A stretch of DNA of 64,000 nt from Rhabditoides inermis (GCA_963966185.1 CAWZYM010000389.1:345729-409728), one strand, 5' to 3'; numbered from the stretch's first letter, positions 23,844-36,359 are shown. Notes: a model not told the origin generated them from the sequence alone. Numbers and translations are program-made.

Positions 23844-25995
23844 ATGTCATACCAGAATCGTCGTCCTTTCGTGTCCCCGCAGCATTGTCTGCTTCAATCG
23901 TACAAATCAATAGAAGACGTACACAAAAAGCAGCAGAAGGAGAGCGTTCCGGTGAGATTCTCATCCTAGATACACGCTGTCTTCCATTCTTTTGCGCATT
24001 ATTGTCTACCCGTTCGCCCTTGCTTGCAAAATGGCAGCTGTATTCGATCGATCGATGTGTGGGGCGGTTTTGCATATGCGTTCGATTCATGCCGAGGTCT
24101 GAATGAGTGAATCAGAGATGATAGGCCTCTATTCCTTCCACATCTGCACCTTCTAATAGTCACTATTCTGTTTGTAGCGACACCAATCCTCTAATGTGCA
24201 CTCCGTATACTCATATGTATATGTATGTTTCTGGCTAACGCATATAGAATCTATGCTTTGAAATTTGCATAATCGAGTGCCCGTCTCTTTCATGGTGGAC
24301 AATGCGGATTTACGCGCGCGGCCGCTCGAGAATTAGGCATTCATTTTTGGGTCAGGGGTCAGCCCATCCCATATCCCTCCGCACGCTCATTTTCTATGGA
24401 TGGATTAACTGTTTCGTATGATGTGCATTCCTGCGTGTTTCAGTCAATGCGAGTGCCTGTCAAGTCTCAGTTCGGAGCGGATTTCCGCCGCATTTCGATC
24501 GAGATTGGAGAGAACAACCCGACTCCTACCCTCGTGGAATTCAGGTACCAGATTTTCTATTCCTATTCGTTTTTCAAATGTCATTGGGGTTACAACCGTA
24601 GAATCTGTGTATTTGTTTTCTTGTAGAAGTCTGATCGACTCTCTGCACTGCTTGACAGACGAACAGCGGGCGACCGCCACTCTGGCATACACGAATAAAG
24701 GAGGAGACACTCTACCGCTCAGCAACGATGATGTGAGTCGACAGAGTCCCACTTGATGTGTCCCGAAGAGTGCTGCACCATCCCCTCTTTAGAACCTGCG
24801 AGTCGCCCTCACCTCCCAGCCACTCCTTCGCGTGCTTGTCCGCAACAAGGGAGAGGCACTCGAGGAACAGATCGGATACGGTATATAGAACATCTTTTTT
24901 CCCTAATGGCATTCTGTCCACTCGCAGGTGTGTCGGCGTCTGTAATACGGCGTCGCAAGAAAAGCATCAGCAACCCCCAGGACTTTAGACGGGTGAGAAA
25001 TGATAATAAAAAAGAGAACATCGTGAAAAAGAAACTATGCGAAAAGGGATATATGTTGTGTGTCAGGTGTCATCTATCGTGGATGCGGACATTCTGCCTC
25101 GCGAACTGCGACGCGTTCGACTCTGCAAGTTCTACAATAACAAACCGCTCGGATTCTATATTCGCGACGGTAAGAGTGCTCATAAGACAGATAAGAAACT
25201 ATGCCAATACTATACGGAAAGTCAACAATACGATTCCAGTTTTAACCAGTCTGAGATAAAACATTGAAGAACCCCTTTACGGTATACCTGTTGAGGCGTG
25301 TCTACCCGCGTGACTCCGTTCGGCGTGAGCCACTCCCCCGGTATCTTCATCTCCCGCCTCCTCCCCAATGGACTCGCAGCCTCCACCAATCTGCTACATG
25401 TCGATGACGAGATTCTAGAGGTCAACGGAATCGAGGTACCTTCATGTTCTCATTTATTTACATAATAATCAGTTAATATTACTTCATTATGATTTTTTCG
25501 TCAATTTTTTTACGAGTGTGTTTTTCAATTTTCTTTTTTCAGGTGTCCGGGAAGACTCTGGACCAAGTGACGGACATCATGATCGCCAACTCGTCCTCCC
25601 TCCTCCTCACCGTCCGTCCCCCGCCTCCCATGCTAGCCATGCCGCCCCCTCCACCCTACCCCCATCCATTCCTCTACCCCGCCCCATTCGCTCCCTTCGG
25701 CTCCGCCCCCTACGGCGCCGCCCACCCCGGCTATGGCAGCTACAGCAGTCACAGCCGCGGCAGCAGCACGCAGTCGTACAGCCCCGTTCCGTACAGCAAC
25801 CTGCACACGTATCAGGAGAACCGCCAGCCGTGGGACAGCCACGCGTTCTCGAGGGCGTCCACGTGGAGACTGTCCGACAAGATGGCCAACATGCAGCTGG
25901 GCGGGGCGTCGGGGGGCGGGGCGAGCAGCAGGCGCGCGCGTCCGCTCAGTGTTCACGTGGGAATGAGCCAGCGCAACATGTATGGTGGCTACTGA
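23844..25995 (+). CDS. par-6: PAR-6 cell-polarity adaptor
   Basis: Scaffold of the PAR-6/aPKC/CDC-42 polarity complex at the cell cortex, about 390 residues. In order: an N-terminal exon 23844-23951 ([15 protein letters not shown]); a PB1 domain ([19 protein letters not shown] ... [20 protein letters not shown]), which in this family binds aPKC; a semi-CRIB ([20 protein letters not shown]), which binds CDC-42; a PDZ domain ([45 protein letters not shown]); and a Pro/Tyr/Ser-rich tail ending NMYGGY. The first exon joins in phase to the exon at 24444, and its ATG follows CTTTTTCAG directly. Internal ATGs at 24396 and 24447 are possible alternative starts. The PB1-CRIB-PDZ order is diagnostic. 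Confidence 0.92.
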
Positions 25996-26441
25996 GTGAG
26001 TCCCAGTCAGTGTTCCAATTGATCTGCTCTATCTCTGTTGTGTATTGAGTGTATATCGGGTTTGTCGCGATTTCATTTTGTGCAGGAACGTTATTGTCGT
26101 GAAGTAATAATGCCAGAACTGTCATAACGTAATAATTGTCGTAATAAAAAGGAGTTTTCTCTATTTCTCGTGTCTATGCGTGAAATGCGTGAAATCAGTG
26201 CCGGACGACGGAACACACTTAGTGTTTCAGATAGGCCATAAATGGCGCATTTTGCCGTTCTAGCATAAAACCACTTGTGATTCACGGAGCTGTGCTCTCA
26301 CTATCCCGCCATTCTCTCCTTATCACTCGTGTCTGCAGGCGTTCCCTCATGCGTGTTTTATCAGGCGCCATTGAGTGTTTATGTGTTCCGTTCAGGTGAG
26401 TTCAACGCTTGGCGCACAGATTGAAATACGGGATGCCTGGC

Positions 26442-26490
<49 letters not shown>

Positions 26491-26841
26491 TCTCAGCCAT
26501 CCGCATCCTCGATCCTTTCATGAAACTCGCGCATCAATGCCCGTAGTTTGCCTTTCCTTCAATGCCACGCTTGCCTCTCTCCCTCTTCCCTCTCTCGCCA
26601 CACAATCCGTTGCAATCGCTTCAATCATAAACGTTCGGTGTTAGCGACTAGGAGAGCAATGCGTTCAAACCGGTACGCATCCCTCCCTACTACTAACAGA
26701 TCATAAACCCACATCCTCTCGCTTGTTCCCCTTTTTTGACCTCACTCTCGGTACGTCACCCATTATCACGCACTGTATCCACTGTGTTCTAGCGTGCTAC
26801 TGTCAAACAGAGCGTGAATTGTAAACAGTCCTTTTGCATGT

Positions 26842-26872
<31 letters not shown>

Positions 26873-27006
26873 GCCTGCCATGGATTATTCTCACTCGTGC
26901 ATAATATGCCGCCTCATAAGAACCCGCTTACTGTGATGTTGTGGAATTGACATTGCGCGTTGTGTGAAACCGGTGTGTCGCCTGTGTGTTTCAAGTGGTA
27001 TTGTAG
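25996..27006. other. Intergenic region between PAR-6 and RING gene
   Basis: No coding exon seen. It holds a (CT)n tract at 26446-26488 and another at 26844-26872, and presumably the PAR-6 3' UTR and the RING-gene promoter. Confidence 0.6.
26446..26488. repeat. (CT)n microsatellite
   Basis: About 43 bases of CT dinucleotide upstream of the RING gene; a second tract of about 28 bases lies at 26844-26872. Confidence 0.97.
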
Positions 27007-27607
27007 ATGGACGTGTCTTCGTCTTCCACTTCCTCCTCTTCCTGCTTCTCCTCGTCTCCAGACGCCATGACCCGCTCTCTGACCGCCGACATTCGGCCGC
27101 GAGATCAGTCGCCAGTCATGCAGACGCCGTCAGTACTATACTCTTTCTATATTTATTGTAGTATATATGTATTCAGCGTGTCTCTTCGGGAGCAGCTCTC
27201 GCTTGCGCGGCAGATGGGATACTCGGACGCCGCCATTCATGCAGCTCTCAGACACAAGGAGGAGGACGAGGGAAAGGTGGGAATAAATATAGATAATGAG
27301 CGGTGTATGTTTGAATTAGGAGCTATCCCCGTTCGCTGACACGAATCACATGCTCGACGAGCTGAACAAGGCGGAAGAGTGTTGGAGGGAGGAGAAGGAG
27401 GACAGGGGAGAGAGGGGTCGGAGGGACGAGGACGGACGACGGTTCGCGCCACGCATGCGACTCTCACTCTACAACAACGAGAAGAGGTGGTGGGAGAAGG
27501 CAGTGCAGTGGTGGAAGGCGAGTGTTTCAGCAAGGCCTCGGGCAGCAAGCGACCCTCTCGATCCGCATCCTTCCATGACTCACTCCACGAGGCTGGCAGA
27601 GCGAGGT

Positions 27608-27664
<57 letters not shown>

Positions 27665-28972
27665 GAGAGAGAGGGGTAGTTGGAAAAAACTGTGATAAAT
27701 TTCTATGTGCGCGTTAAAACGATATGACGCACCTGTCAATTTATCGCTCCACAATTATTCGCCGATCACTACTATCAACACTGGTCTGATCTGAATAATC
27801 GGATGTGCATATCACTACATAATCTCATCTGTCGAACGCCTAGTGAGAGTGATTCACACGCTGCCAACTCGAATGTCGTCGCATGACATGTACGAGTGAG
27901 TGCTTCCATCCCTCATCCGCCAACCAATTGCAGACAGGACAACCAGGATCTATCACGCGTCATCTCCACTTTCGACAGAGAACACGAGAACTACAGGAAG
28001 GAGTTCGAGAGACAGCTGAAGATACTCAAGGTAAGTTAGAGGAGGGGGAGAGAGAGCGAGAAAGAGAGAGAGATGGGAGAGAGAGGTGTTTGGCAGGAAC
28101 GACTGACTACTGCTGTCCGGGACCGGGATGAGCAGCAGCAGAGGGCGGGTGATGCAGAGTGTCACGCGAGGAGTCTGCAAGCAGAGGTGGAGAGGTGAGA
28201 TCGTCAGCACATTGACAGGTCACACACAGTTGTTCAGACTCGCCGACGAGCTGTCTCGGGCTGAGTTATCGACCCTCGAGGCAGAGAGGGGGAAGAGCGA
28301 CCTCGCTGCCAGACTCGACAGACTCGTCAGTTGATAACAACTTATCTGATTAGATTGTACTGTTGGTTTGCAGACGATTGAAAATCTGCGACTGCACAAA
28401 GAAAAGACGGACCAGAGGGAGCTGGAGGACTATCGCAAGAGACAACAGGAGGAGGAGCTAGACAAAATGAACCAGGTACTGAATACATAGATCCAAACAT
28501 GACTTGATACTATCAGGAGAACCGCGACGCTCGGATGGAGATAGCAAGTTTGAGAGAGACGGTGGCGTCTCGGGACGCTCGGATCGAGCAGTTGGAGGGA
28601 GAAGGAGGGAAGAGGGAGGAGTGGCCGACCCCGTCTCTCGTGCAGATGGAGAGGGAGAGACAGGAGGCAGAGACCAGGCTCGCCGACCAGCGACAGCAGA
28701 TACGACGCATGGAACAGCAGATGGTACTCTGCTGCGCATGTCTCGAGGAAAAGGTAATCCTACAACAGTAACAAATCGCTAAACAATCTATTATAGCCTA
28801 ACGTTGTTCTGTTCCCGTGTCTACATGCGGCAGTGTGCGCACGGTAAGTCTCTGCTTCTCTCTCTCTTTCTTACGCATCCCTCCCTCTTTCAGTTGTATC
28901 GAGAGGGTGGAAGGGCACTGTCCGATGTGCAGGAAGGCTACACAGGGACACACTCGCATATTCTTCGCCTGA
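27007..28972 (+). CDS. Coiled-coil C3HC4 RING-finger protein (likely E3 ubiquitin ligase)
   Basis: Probable ubiquitin ligase. It opens Ser-rich (MDVSSSSTSSSSCFSS), then has a UBA-like segment (SLARQMGYSDAAIHAALRH), a long charged region with heptad-like coiled coil (from RVISTFDREHENYRKEFER through QAETRLADQRQQIRR-type repeats), and a C-terminal RING: CCACLEE, FPCLHAAVCARC, GHCPMCRK, with all eight C3HC4 ligands present. It ends HTRIFFA at 28972. The RING resembles those of IAP/MEX-3-type proteins, where it recruits E2. Exon structure around 27485-27892 is uncertain: a 44-nt putative intron and a GA-repeat intron can be joined in two ways, and only retaining the 44 nt keeps frame into the QDNQDLSRV exon at 27934. 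The start ATG directly follows TATTGTAG. Confidence 0.8.
27610..27674. repeat. (GA)n microsatellite in RING-gene intron
   Basis: About 65 bases of nearly pure GA with one GC interruption near 27651, just after the donor at 27606. Confidence 0.97.
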
Positions 28973-29469
28973 ATCTCCGAGATGTCAACATCCACTCCTA
29001 TATTCATTCGAGTAGAAGAAACTCATTGCTGTGTTCTCTTTTCGCTAGATCGCCCACCGTTTTCATCTAGGAATCATGCTTTATCGTAAATGTTATTTCA
29101 TCCTTTTTTCAATATGGCTAATAATTCATCTGACCTCGCTTAAAAACTCGAAAGTGTTCTTCTTGAAACAATTCACGAAGATCGGTTGTATGATTCGCGT
29201 TTCAACGTGAATAAAACCCACATATTACAGAAGTTTACATAGTTTATGACCCCGTGGATGAAAATATTGTCACATAACTTATTACAACGCAACATACAAG
29301 CTATAGAAATTGCGGAATTTGATCCTGAATCAAGTGACCAAAGGCAAGTGCGGAAAAGAAGCAACAAATAAATCAAGAACTCAACGACCCCAACGTAAAA
29401 CATATAGTGGACTAGAAGCGAATCTATCACTAGGTGATGCCATAAATAGAGAGAAGGAGGGATACATAC
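28973..29469. other. Intergenic region between convergent genes
   Basis: Between the RING-gene stop and the DPAGT1 stop on the opposite strand. AT-rich, consistent with two 3' UTRs; nothing else seen. Confidence 0.6.
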
Positions 29470-31391
29470 TCAGTTGACGACATCATAGAAGACATACGCG
29501 AGATAGAAGCGGATGAAGAAAGCGACGCACGAGAACGCAACCTGCAAAGAATGCACTAGATAAATTCACAAATTTCACTCCATTTCCCTCCATACCTGAA
29601 TTCCGAGGAGAATATTTGTGAGGGTGGCCTCGTGGACTGGTCCAGTGTAGATGAGCACAAGGTTGAGGATGGTCAGATTGTTGATCGAGATGTACCTGCA
29701 ACTCGCAATGATCAACCCGAATTCGAGATGAGCACTCACGTCTCTCCGTCCTTCTCAAATTCCTTCCTGTCGAGCAGACCGACCACCTGGAAGACCCGCA
29801 GAACCAGCGCGCCTAGTGGCTTCAGCTCGCTTTTCTGAAAACAAAACGTTACGATTACGAAAAACAAGGAATCGGAAATATAGGATTACTTACCTTGAAC
29901 TCGGCGCGGCTGATGCCGACAGTGTCAGTCTGAGGATCGAACTTGGGCAGGCGATGGCGCGGGCACGGCACCAGCTTGAACAACTGCGGGATAGAGTACA
30001 CGAAGTTGAAGATCTGAAACACAATCAATGTGGGAAACCGAGTAACAATCTGATTAAGAGATAAACGAGCGTGTAACTAACCTGGGGCACGAGGAAGAGG
30101 ATCATAGTCTTGGAGAAGTGTCCGAGGATGGAGACGACTGCGAGCGTCATTCCGGACCAGTAGCAGAACGTGTCGCCCACAAACACACGCGCCGGGTAGC
30201 TGGACAAGGCACAGTCAACCCATAATCAATACATCAATACACGCATGTACCGGTTGAATGAGTAGAGGACGGAGGCGCATGCGAGGAATGGCACGAGGAA
30301 GGCGAGCGAGAGCGAGTGGTACCACATCTGAGACTCCACGTCCCGCACCAACTACAACAAACAGTACAAACATGCAATAGTCGACATATACATATATTTG
30401 TTACAAACGAAAACATACCTGGATGATGTTGAAGACGCACGCGCTCGCAGCGATCACGATAGACTGGCCAACCTGAACGGGATGGAAGATAGTCAATCAA
30501 TCACCCCCCCCCCCCCATCACTCACCTCTAGTCCGTTGATACCGGCGAGGATGTTGATGGCATTGGTGCAGAACACGACCACCATACCCATGAACACGTA
30601 GTACACAAACCTAGCAACGCCAATTGTCATAGAATTTACAAAGAACGCGCACATGATGTCGACGGATCCGGGCAGTCCGAGGCTGGGCAGGAGCTGGCGA
30701 ACCACCGGAGGGATGGCCACGGTCGTCGAACTGCCTGAATAGAGATGATAAGAAGTTTCATTCACATTAATGACAATGAAATGAACAGTAAACGACTGAC
30801 CAGACACATAGTAGACCATGAGAACGGGGAGGGAGGAGAGAGTGGGGAAGAGCAGCTTGTGACGCCACCTGAACACAGTCAAAGCGATAAACGTATAAAT
30901 GAAACGAACGCATACCTGAGGTCGAGCATGTCGTCGGCGAATCCGAGGAGGATGGCAGTGCAGATGGAGATGAGGGCGGAGAGGAAGGCGAGCAGCTTGG
31001 CGTGCGGGAACGGAGACCTGCAGGGGGACGCTGTCAACCGGGAAGAGGGCACCATGCACTGTCCACCATCCACCCCCACTCACTCGGTGGTGGTCCACTC
31101 GAAGAAGGGGAAGGGGATGAAGAGGAACATGACGATCAGGTACACGGCTGCCACGATCATACCCATCGGCTCCGGCACCGGAGCGTTGCTCACCTACAAG
31201 AGTGAGGAAAGGCTATACAACGAAGAGAATATGAGAGCCCGTATAGCTTGTGAATGGCGTACCTTGCACTGGTCGTTTCCGTACATCTTCCTCTGTACAA
31301 ATATAGGAATGTACTCGAGGATGAGCTTGCGGCTGACCACCGCGCCCAGTAGAGACAACATGGCATTCACGCCGAACACCCACAACGTCAT
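29470..31391 (-). CDS. DPAGT1: UDP-GlcNAc:dolichyl-phosphate GlcNAc-1-phosphotransferase
   Basis: First committed enzyme of N-glycosylation: it transfers GlcNAc-1-phosphate from UDP-GlcNAc to dolichyl phosphate on the cytosolic face of the ER. About nine exons, roughly 420 residues, multi-pass. Family blocks in order: [29 protein letters not shown] (paired Asp), [70 protein letters not shown], and a C-terminal [16 protein letters not shown]. These match human DPAGT1 along the whole length, including the metal- and UDP-binding segments. The start ATG ([12 protein letters not shown]) directly follows GTGTTGCAG. One intron holds a C13 run at 30504-30516. The upstream gene on the same strand ends 683 bp away. 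Confidence 0.96.
30504..30516. repeat. Homopolymer C13 in a DPAGT1 intron
   Basis: Thirteen consecutive C bases. A G13 run also occurs at 43200-43212 in an intron of the SANT-like gene. Confidence 0.95.
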
Positions 31392-32073
31392 CTGCAACAC
31401 GGTAAGGTGAAATTGACTCACAGCCTTGCTAACAGCGCGCGAGTACACTTGCACCGGTGGGGGAGCGACACGTCACATTACTGAGTATGCTCCGCGAAAC
31501 CACGCGAACAGGTATATTGATAGAAGATAACAAGAAAAGAACAAAATTGACAAATAATACAATATAACGCAAAATCAACGCGATTCCGAGTGTCAAAATA
31601 CGGTGAAATTGTTTTGAAATGCTTGAAACAGTTCGCAGCAGATATTGTGCAGTTGAGTGCAAACAACACTAACACTATCCGTTACACAACATGCTTGTTC
31701 ACATTTTTCAATTACTTTTCAAAATAAATTATTATTCAGGTACCAAAAGGTAGGTTTATTACTGTCTGAAATCAAACGAACAATGTCAGTCAGTTTCATA
31801 CTGAAAATTGTGATGGAATACTCCCTCCCTCCGCACGGCGCGACGACTTGTATTTGTATCCATCAGGTCCTTGCGGTTGTTGAGGAAGTGAGGGTATGAT
31901 CAGTCTGATCAGAATGAGTTGATTTTCGCCATGTCCATTTTCTGATGTTTCCCTTTCTCTCTTTATTTTTCTCTCTCCCTCTCTTTCTCTCTTCCTCTCT
32001 TTCTCCATTTCTCTTCCTCTCTCGCTCTTCTCCTCTTTTATCATTTATATTCTTTTATACAATTTATTTTTTT
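31392..32073. other. Spacer between DPAGT1 start and receptor stop
   Basis: Between two minus-strand genes; AT-rich with a TCTCTTTC-type pyrimidine stretch at about 31950-32040. It is expected to hold the receptor 3' UTR and DPAGT1 promoter. No gene seen. Confidence 0.6.
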
Positions 32074-35000
32074 TCATTCCACATTGATAAGACACTTGTT
32101 TTCTTCTCCTTCTGTGATGACAAAGTGATAAATTATGAGGAATAGTATGAATGTGACGGGGTACATAACCTTGCAGAACGTGTCGCAGTTTCTTGCGTAC
32201 TTGTGATACCGTCGGCTTCTCATCAGCATCTTCACTGCCGCGTACGTACTCAACTCATCGTCTGTTTCTGCGCGTTTTCGCTGCAAGGGAAAACGTACCA
32301 CGTAGAAACTTACAGTATATTTTCTGTAACACTATCTCACTATCTGACAATAGCTCACCATTTTAGCAGAGTTGTTCTCCAGAGAGATTACAATGAGTGC
32401 TTGCAACATAGTGAGAAAGACGAATGTCGATGTGAAACCGAACCAGATATCAATCGCCTGAATAGATCACCCTCACAACTCACAACACTATTAGAAATTG
32501 TAATTACCTTGATGTATGAGACCTTTGGCAGATCCTCTTTGGCCGCATTATTCTCCGCGGAAAGCGTGAGGAAGACAGTGAGTGACACGAAGATGCGACC
32601 TACGCTTATTGTTCACCGCTGTTTCCATACTCGCTCACCTTCGACGAACTCTTCGGGCAGCCATACGGATATCCAGCTGAACACGACGCATATGGTAGTG
32701 GGGATGTAGGTCTGTGCAATGTGGTAGCCCGTGTCCCTTCGCAGAGTGAACAACGCCTCCAAACAAGAGTAGTTGCCTGCATGATGGTTTCATTCCATTC
32801 CCGCTTTGTCCACCCACCACTCTTACGGCTTCCATCGCACTCTGCATGTGTGTAGTCTACCAGCACTAGTTCTGGCAGCTGCAGCTTTCGATTGATTCGA
32901 ATCGCGTCCTCTCGACGGGAGAACCAAGAGAAACGGACGACGTCAGATGTGAAGCCGACTGAACACCGGGTTGATAGTTTCGTTCGTGTGACTCACGAGA
33001 GCTGATTCGCAGTGCGCACTTGGGCATGTCGTGAGGATACTTGCACAAAATAATCTGGGCGGAAGGCTGAAATGAGAAATGTGTACGTCTCTATTGCAAG
33101 ACTACTCACTTTCAGATACACTCTCATTTCGAGGAAGAGCTCTCCATTCGGGAAGATGTACATATAGAAGTTTAAATAAGTGACCTAAACGCGTTCACAG
33201 TTCATCTAAATACTTATCAGCCAGAAATACCTTGTGGAAAAGTGCTTGCTTGGCATTGCGGAAGAACGGATCCGGTCGCCAAATCTTCCTATGTCTTTGT
33301 TTATAGAAATCGTTGTGGGAATTCTCACTTGAGAAACGTGTATTCGTTGATGAGTATGGGCTTGCTGAGTCCGTGTGCGAGTCGAGGATCCTTCCACGCC
33401 ATTCGAAGCCACACATCCATGTCATAGTCCTACGCAATGACACATCTCTGCATATAGCATATTCTGCCGCTTTTTGACTCACCATAGTGGTAAGCTCGAA
33501 GTTGCTCATTGATTGGATATGAATACCGACTTTCACGGTAGCCGTCTGACCGCGAAACAACACTGGAGGGGTTCTGCAAACATATATCTCTCGTTTCGAG
33601 TGATGTTTCATACCTCGAATCGTATCGCCTCTTCTTGAGGAATGGCAGAATCTGCGTGGAAGGAAAGGGTCGCTCCTCGGAGACTTGCCTCGCTTCGAAT
33701 ACCCTATACATTATACATTATACATCACGCATTCAGTAATTCACTTCCGACTATAAAATGGTAATCTCTATTTCGCCTTATATTTTCATTGTATTGTATG
33801 ATGAAGGTCGCTTAGTGTACATATGTATCATGCTTATGATTCATTCTACCACAATATACATTGTACCACTCATTGTCAAAAGTATGGACTAAAAATAGTT
33901 CGGACTGTATAATATACCTCAATATGTTATCGAGACTGGAGTCGTTGTTGGCATTCGCCACCAGCTGATCGATATCCATGCCCAGTGACGACACATCGTA
34001 CTCGAACTTGCCGTACTTTTCTGGAATGAATAAGACGATGATTTAATGCGGATGCTTTTTTCACCTTCATAGGAACTGAGGTCTACGCTCAGCGTCACTT
34101 CTCCCTCACACACCTGCAATTATTGTTATATTGTTCCCAGTTATTCCTTTACAGGAGAAGACGATGAATGTTTCGAATCCTTACCTCCTTCTTCAGTATG
34201 CCGACAGCTTTGTGTACATGAAACAGCTTGGGAGACATGCCCAGCTTCAATCGATCGTTCGTCTCCGTGTCGTTCACCCACACTATCGGATCTTCCTAGA
34301 AAACAAGGCTACGCTCTTCTCTTCGGCCAAAAGATCACAACGTGTTTCACTGAATCTTAGTTTCTTTGTTGCAAAACGTACGACACCGAGGAGATGAGAA
34401 GTATTAATAGCACCATTCTCACCTCGACTATAGTGGCGTTGCCGATTTCGTTACCGCCATCCACTTCCACTTGTTCCTCGGTCGCATTCCGCTCTCCATC
34501 CTCCAGAAGCAACACCACATCATCTGCGTGCACGTCTTGTTCCCGGGGACTGAGGACGAATGTGAACGGGGGAAGTGTGAGGACACACACCTGGTATCCG
34601 TGCTGGCGTGGCTGATAGTGAGATCCCTCTGCCCCCTCTCCTTTTTCTTCACTGCCTCCTCGAATAAAAGGTCGACTTGTGTCTGCGACTGACTCGCAGA
34701 CTCGCATAGACCCTCCCTGAAAGCTGTCATCATTCACACAGTGAGCCTATGATTCCAACCTTTGTAAATGGTGTTTAGCCGCTGTGTTGGTGTCGTTGAT
34801 CCAGAGAATTCGCGGATGCATGCGACACAACTCCTCGAAGTCAACGTGGATCACCTACATACAAGCCACATACACGCTGCCGGATTGAATCTCACCGTAT
34901 ACATTCTGAGTAGATCCGCCGGAATACGATACCGCACAGCATCCGCCTCAACACGAAATGCCACCAAAATAATGTTCACTTGACTCACTTGATTATGAAT

Positions 35001-35267
35001 GGAAATTTGCGGTCTCCGAATCGCTAGTAGATCAATGTCCGCGTAGGAGAAATCAACATGCTCATTCTGAATAGAACAAAGTAAAATGACAGTGGAAGCA
35101 ACAAGTTCAACCTGTGCCCTCCACCAGAGCTGCCAAGCGTGGCATTGGTAGTGTTGGGCGGGTAGGAAACCGGCGTCCTCGGCCTGCCATGTAGTAGACA
35201 GGGAGAGCTCCCGCACCACCTGGCATCCACACAGCGACACCAACACACACAACAACCACACTCCCAT
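32074..35267 (-). CDS. Divergent Cys-loop ligand-gated ion channel subunit with a long N-terminal extension
   Basis: Pentameric ligand-gated channel subunit of the GlyR/GluCl branch, about 650-700 residues over some fifteen phase-consistent exons. Signal peptide MGVWLLCVLVSLCGC. About 300 unusual residues follow, containing two WxNDT segments (PRILWINDTNTAAK, PIVWVNDTETNDRL). Then comes a normal ligand-binding domain: RRYDSRTPPV, VGIHIQSMSNFELTTMDYDM, DVWLRMAWKDPRL, KIWRPDPFFRNAKQALFHKV, NYSCLEALFTLRRDTGY (loop-C cysteine). M1 is YIPTTICVVFSWISVWL, M2 FVSLTVFLTLSAE, then LPKVSYIKAIDIW, M3, a short loop and M4 (FCKVMYPVTFILFLIIYHF). Oddities: the signature loop reads CKYPHDMPKC (33016-33045), its first Cys displaced by five residues; and EGR (32595-32642) replaces the anion-channel PAR motif. 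An in-frame ATG at 35331-35333 is an alternative start. Ligand unknown. Confidence 0.85.
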
Positions 35268-36359
35268 CTCACTTGTCAGGACGCACAACCACCACAACAC
35301 GCTAATTTGCGCCAAGGCCGCATTTCCAATCACATCAACGACCGCGATCGATAAGTGTCATCTTGCAAGATGTGATTACGTCGCTACATCACACCGCCCA
35401 AACCGAACTGTTCTGGGTTACGTTGTAACAATCTTGGACGTCACTTTAGTGGTCATACAGTCATTGCGTTGTTTGTGTGAATAAAGAACAAGCCGTGCAG
35501 GCGCTCTGGATATTTATTGGTATACACATGTGCTGACAGAAGAAGTGCGAGTAGAGCAGAGAAGGGAAACACAAACGAGGGGGTCACAGTCGATCAGAAT
35601 TGCGTACTATCACTAGGGGCTAACAATGAGTACATCTAATATCGGATGATACAAGAATAGATTGATTATGTGATACCTGCGTAGCCAAAACATATTCCCG
35701 GAGTATATAGAATAGTGATAAAATACAATACAATATAAAATAACGTATAAAACACAAGGATAGGTCAGCAAAAAGAGAGTGAAATGTATGACAGAGCGAG
35801 AAACGGGGTGGAGAGAGAGAGAGAGAGAGAGAGAATAGATAGAGTTGAATAGCCTGAATAATCCTGACTGGGTGGGTGGGTATTGCGTGCAGAGACAGCA
35901 CTGCCGATGGCATACGGTACCTACCGTACTCCTCTCAGTCTACAGTAGTTTCGCACAGAGGCAAAAGCCTCTACTGTTCGACTATTATGCACAGATACGC
36001 AGAAGGATACTGTACAATCGGGGAAACGCTAGTATGTACAGTATACCTGTAGAAGAAATAACGAATGCGCCAGACAGCGATCGAAGATCTACAGTTGCTA
36101 CGACAGATAGAAGGGGCGGGGACAAAGGGGGCGGGACGAAAGAGATGGAGGCGGGAGAAGAGAGTGACGCCAATTCGTAAGCCTATAGAAAAGGCACCAC
36201 GGCAATAGTGCGACTGAGAGGCTGCCAATCAGATGACACTTGATCCATCCATCTAAGGCGCCACGCATCGAAAAACACAAGGACCCAGAATGTGTGGCGC
36301 TGCACGTGGGAGAGCGGGCGGAGGGAGGGAGGGCGGCGCGTGGTCGCAGGGGCCGCAGT
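35268..36359. other. Intergenic region upstream of the receptor gene
   Basis: No gene seen. It contains a short (GA)n tract at about 35812-35834 and should hold the receptor promoter and the 3' UTR of the SANT-like gene. Confidence 0.55.

Noticed and set aside
24309..24321. Adjacent NotI and XhoI sites (GCGGCCGCTCGAG), as in cloning polylinkers
   Set aside because: Only 13 bp, no further vector sequence on either side, and inside a consistent PAR-6 intron; likely chance.
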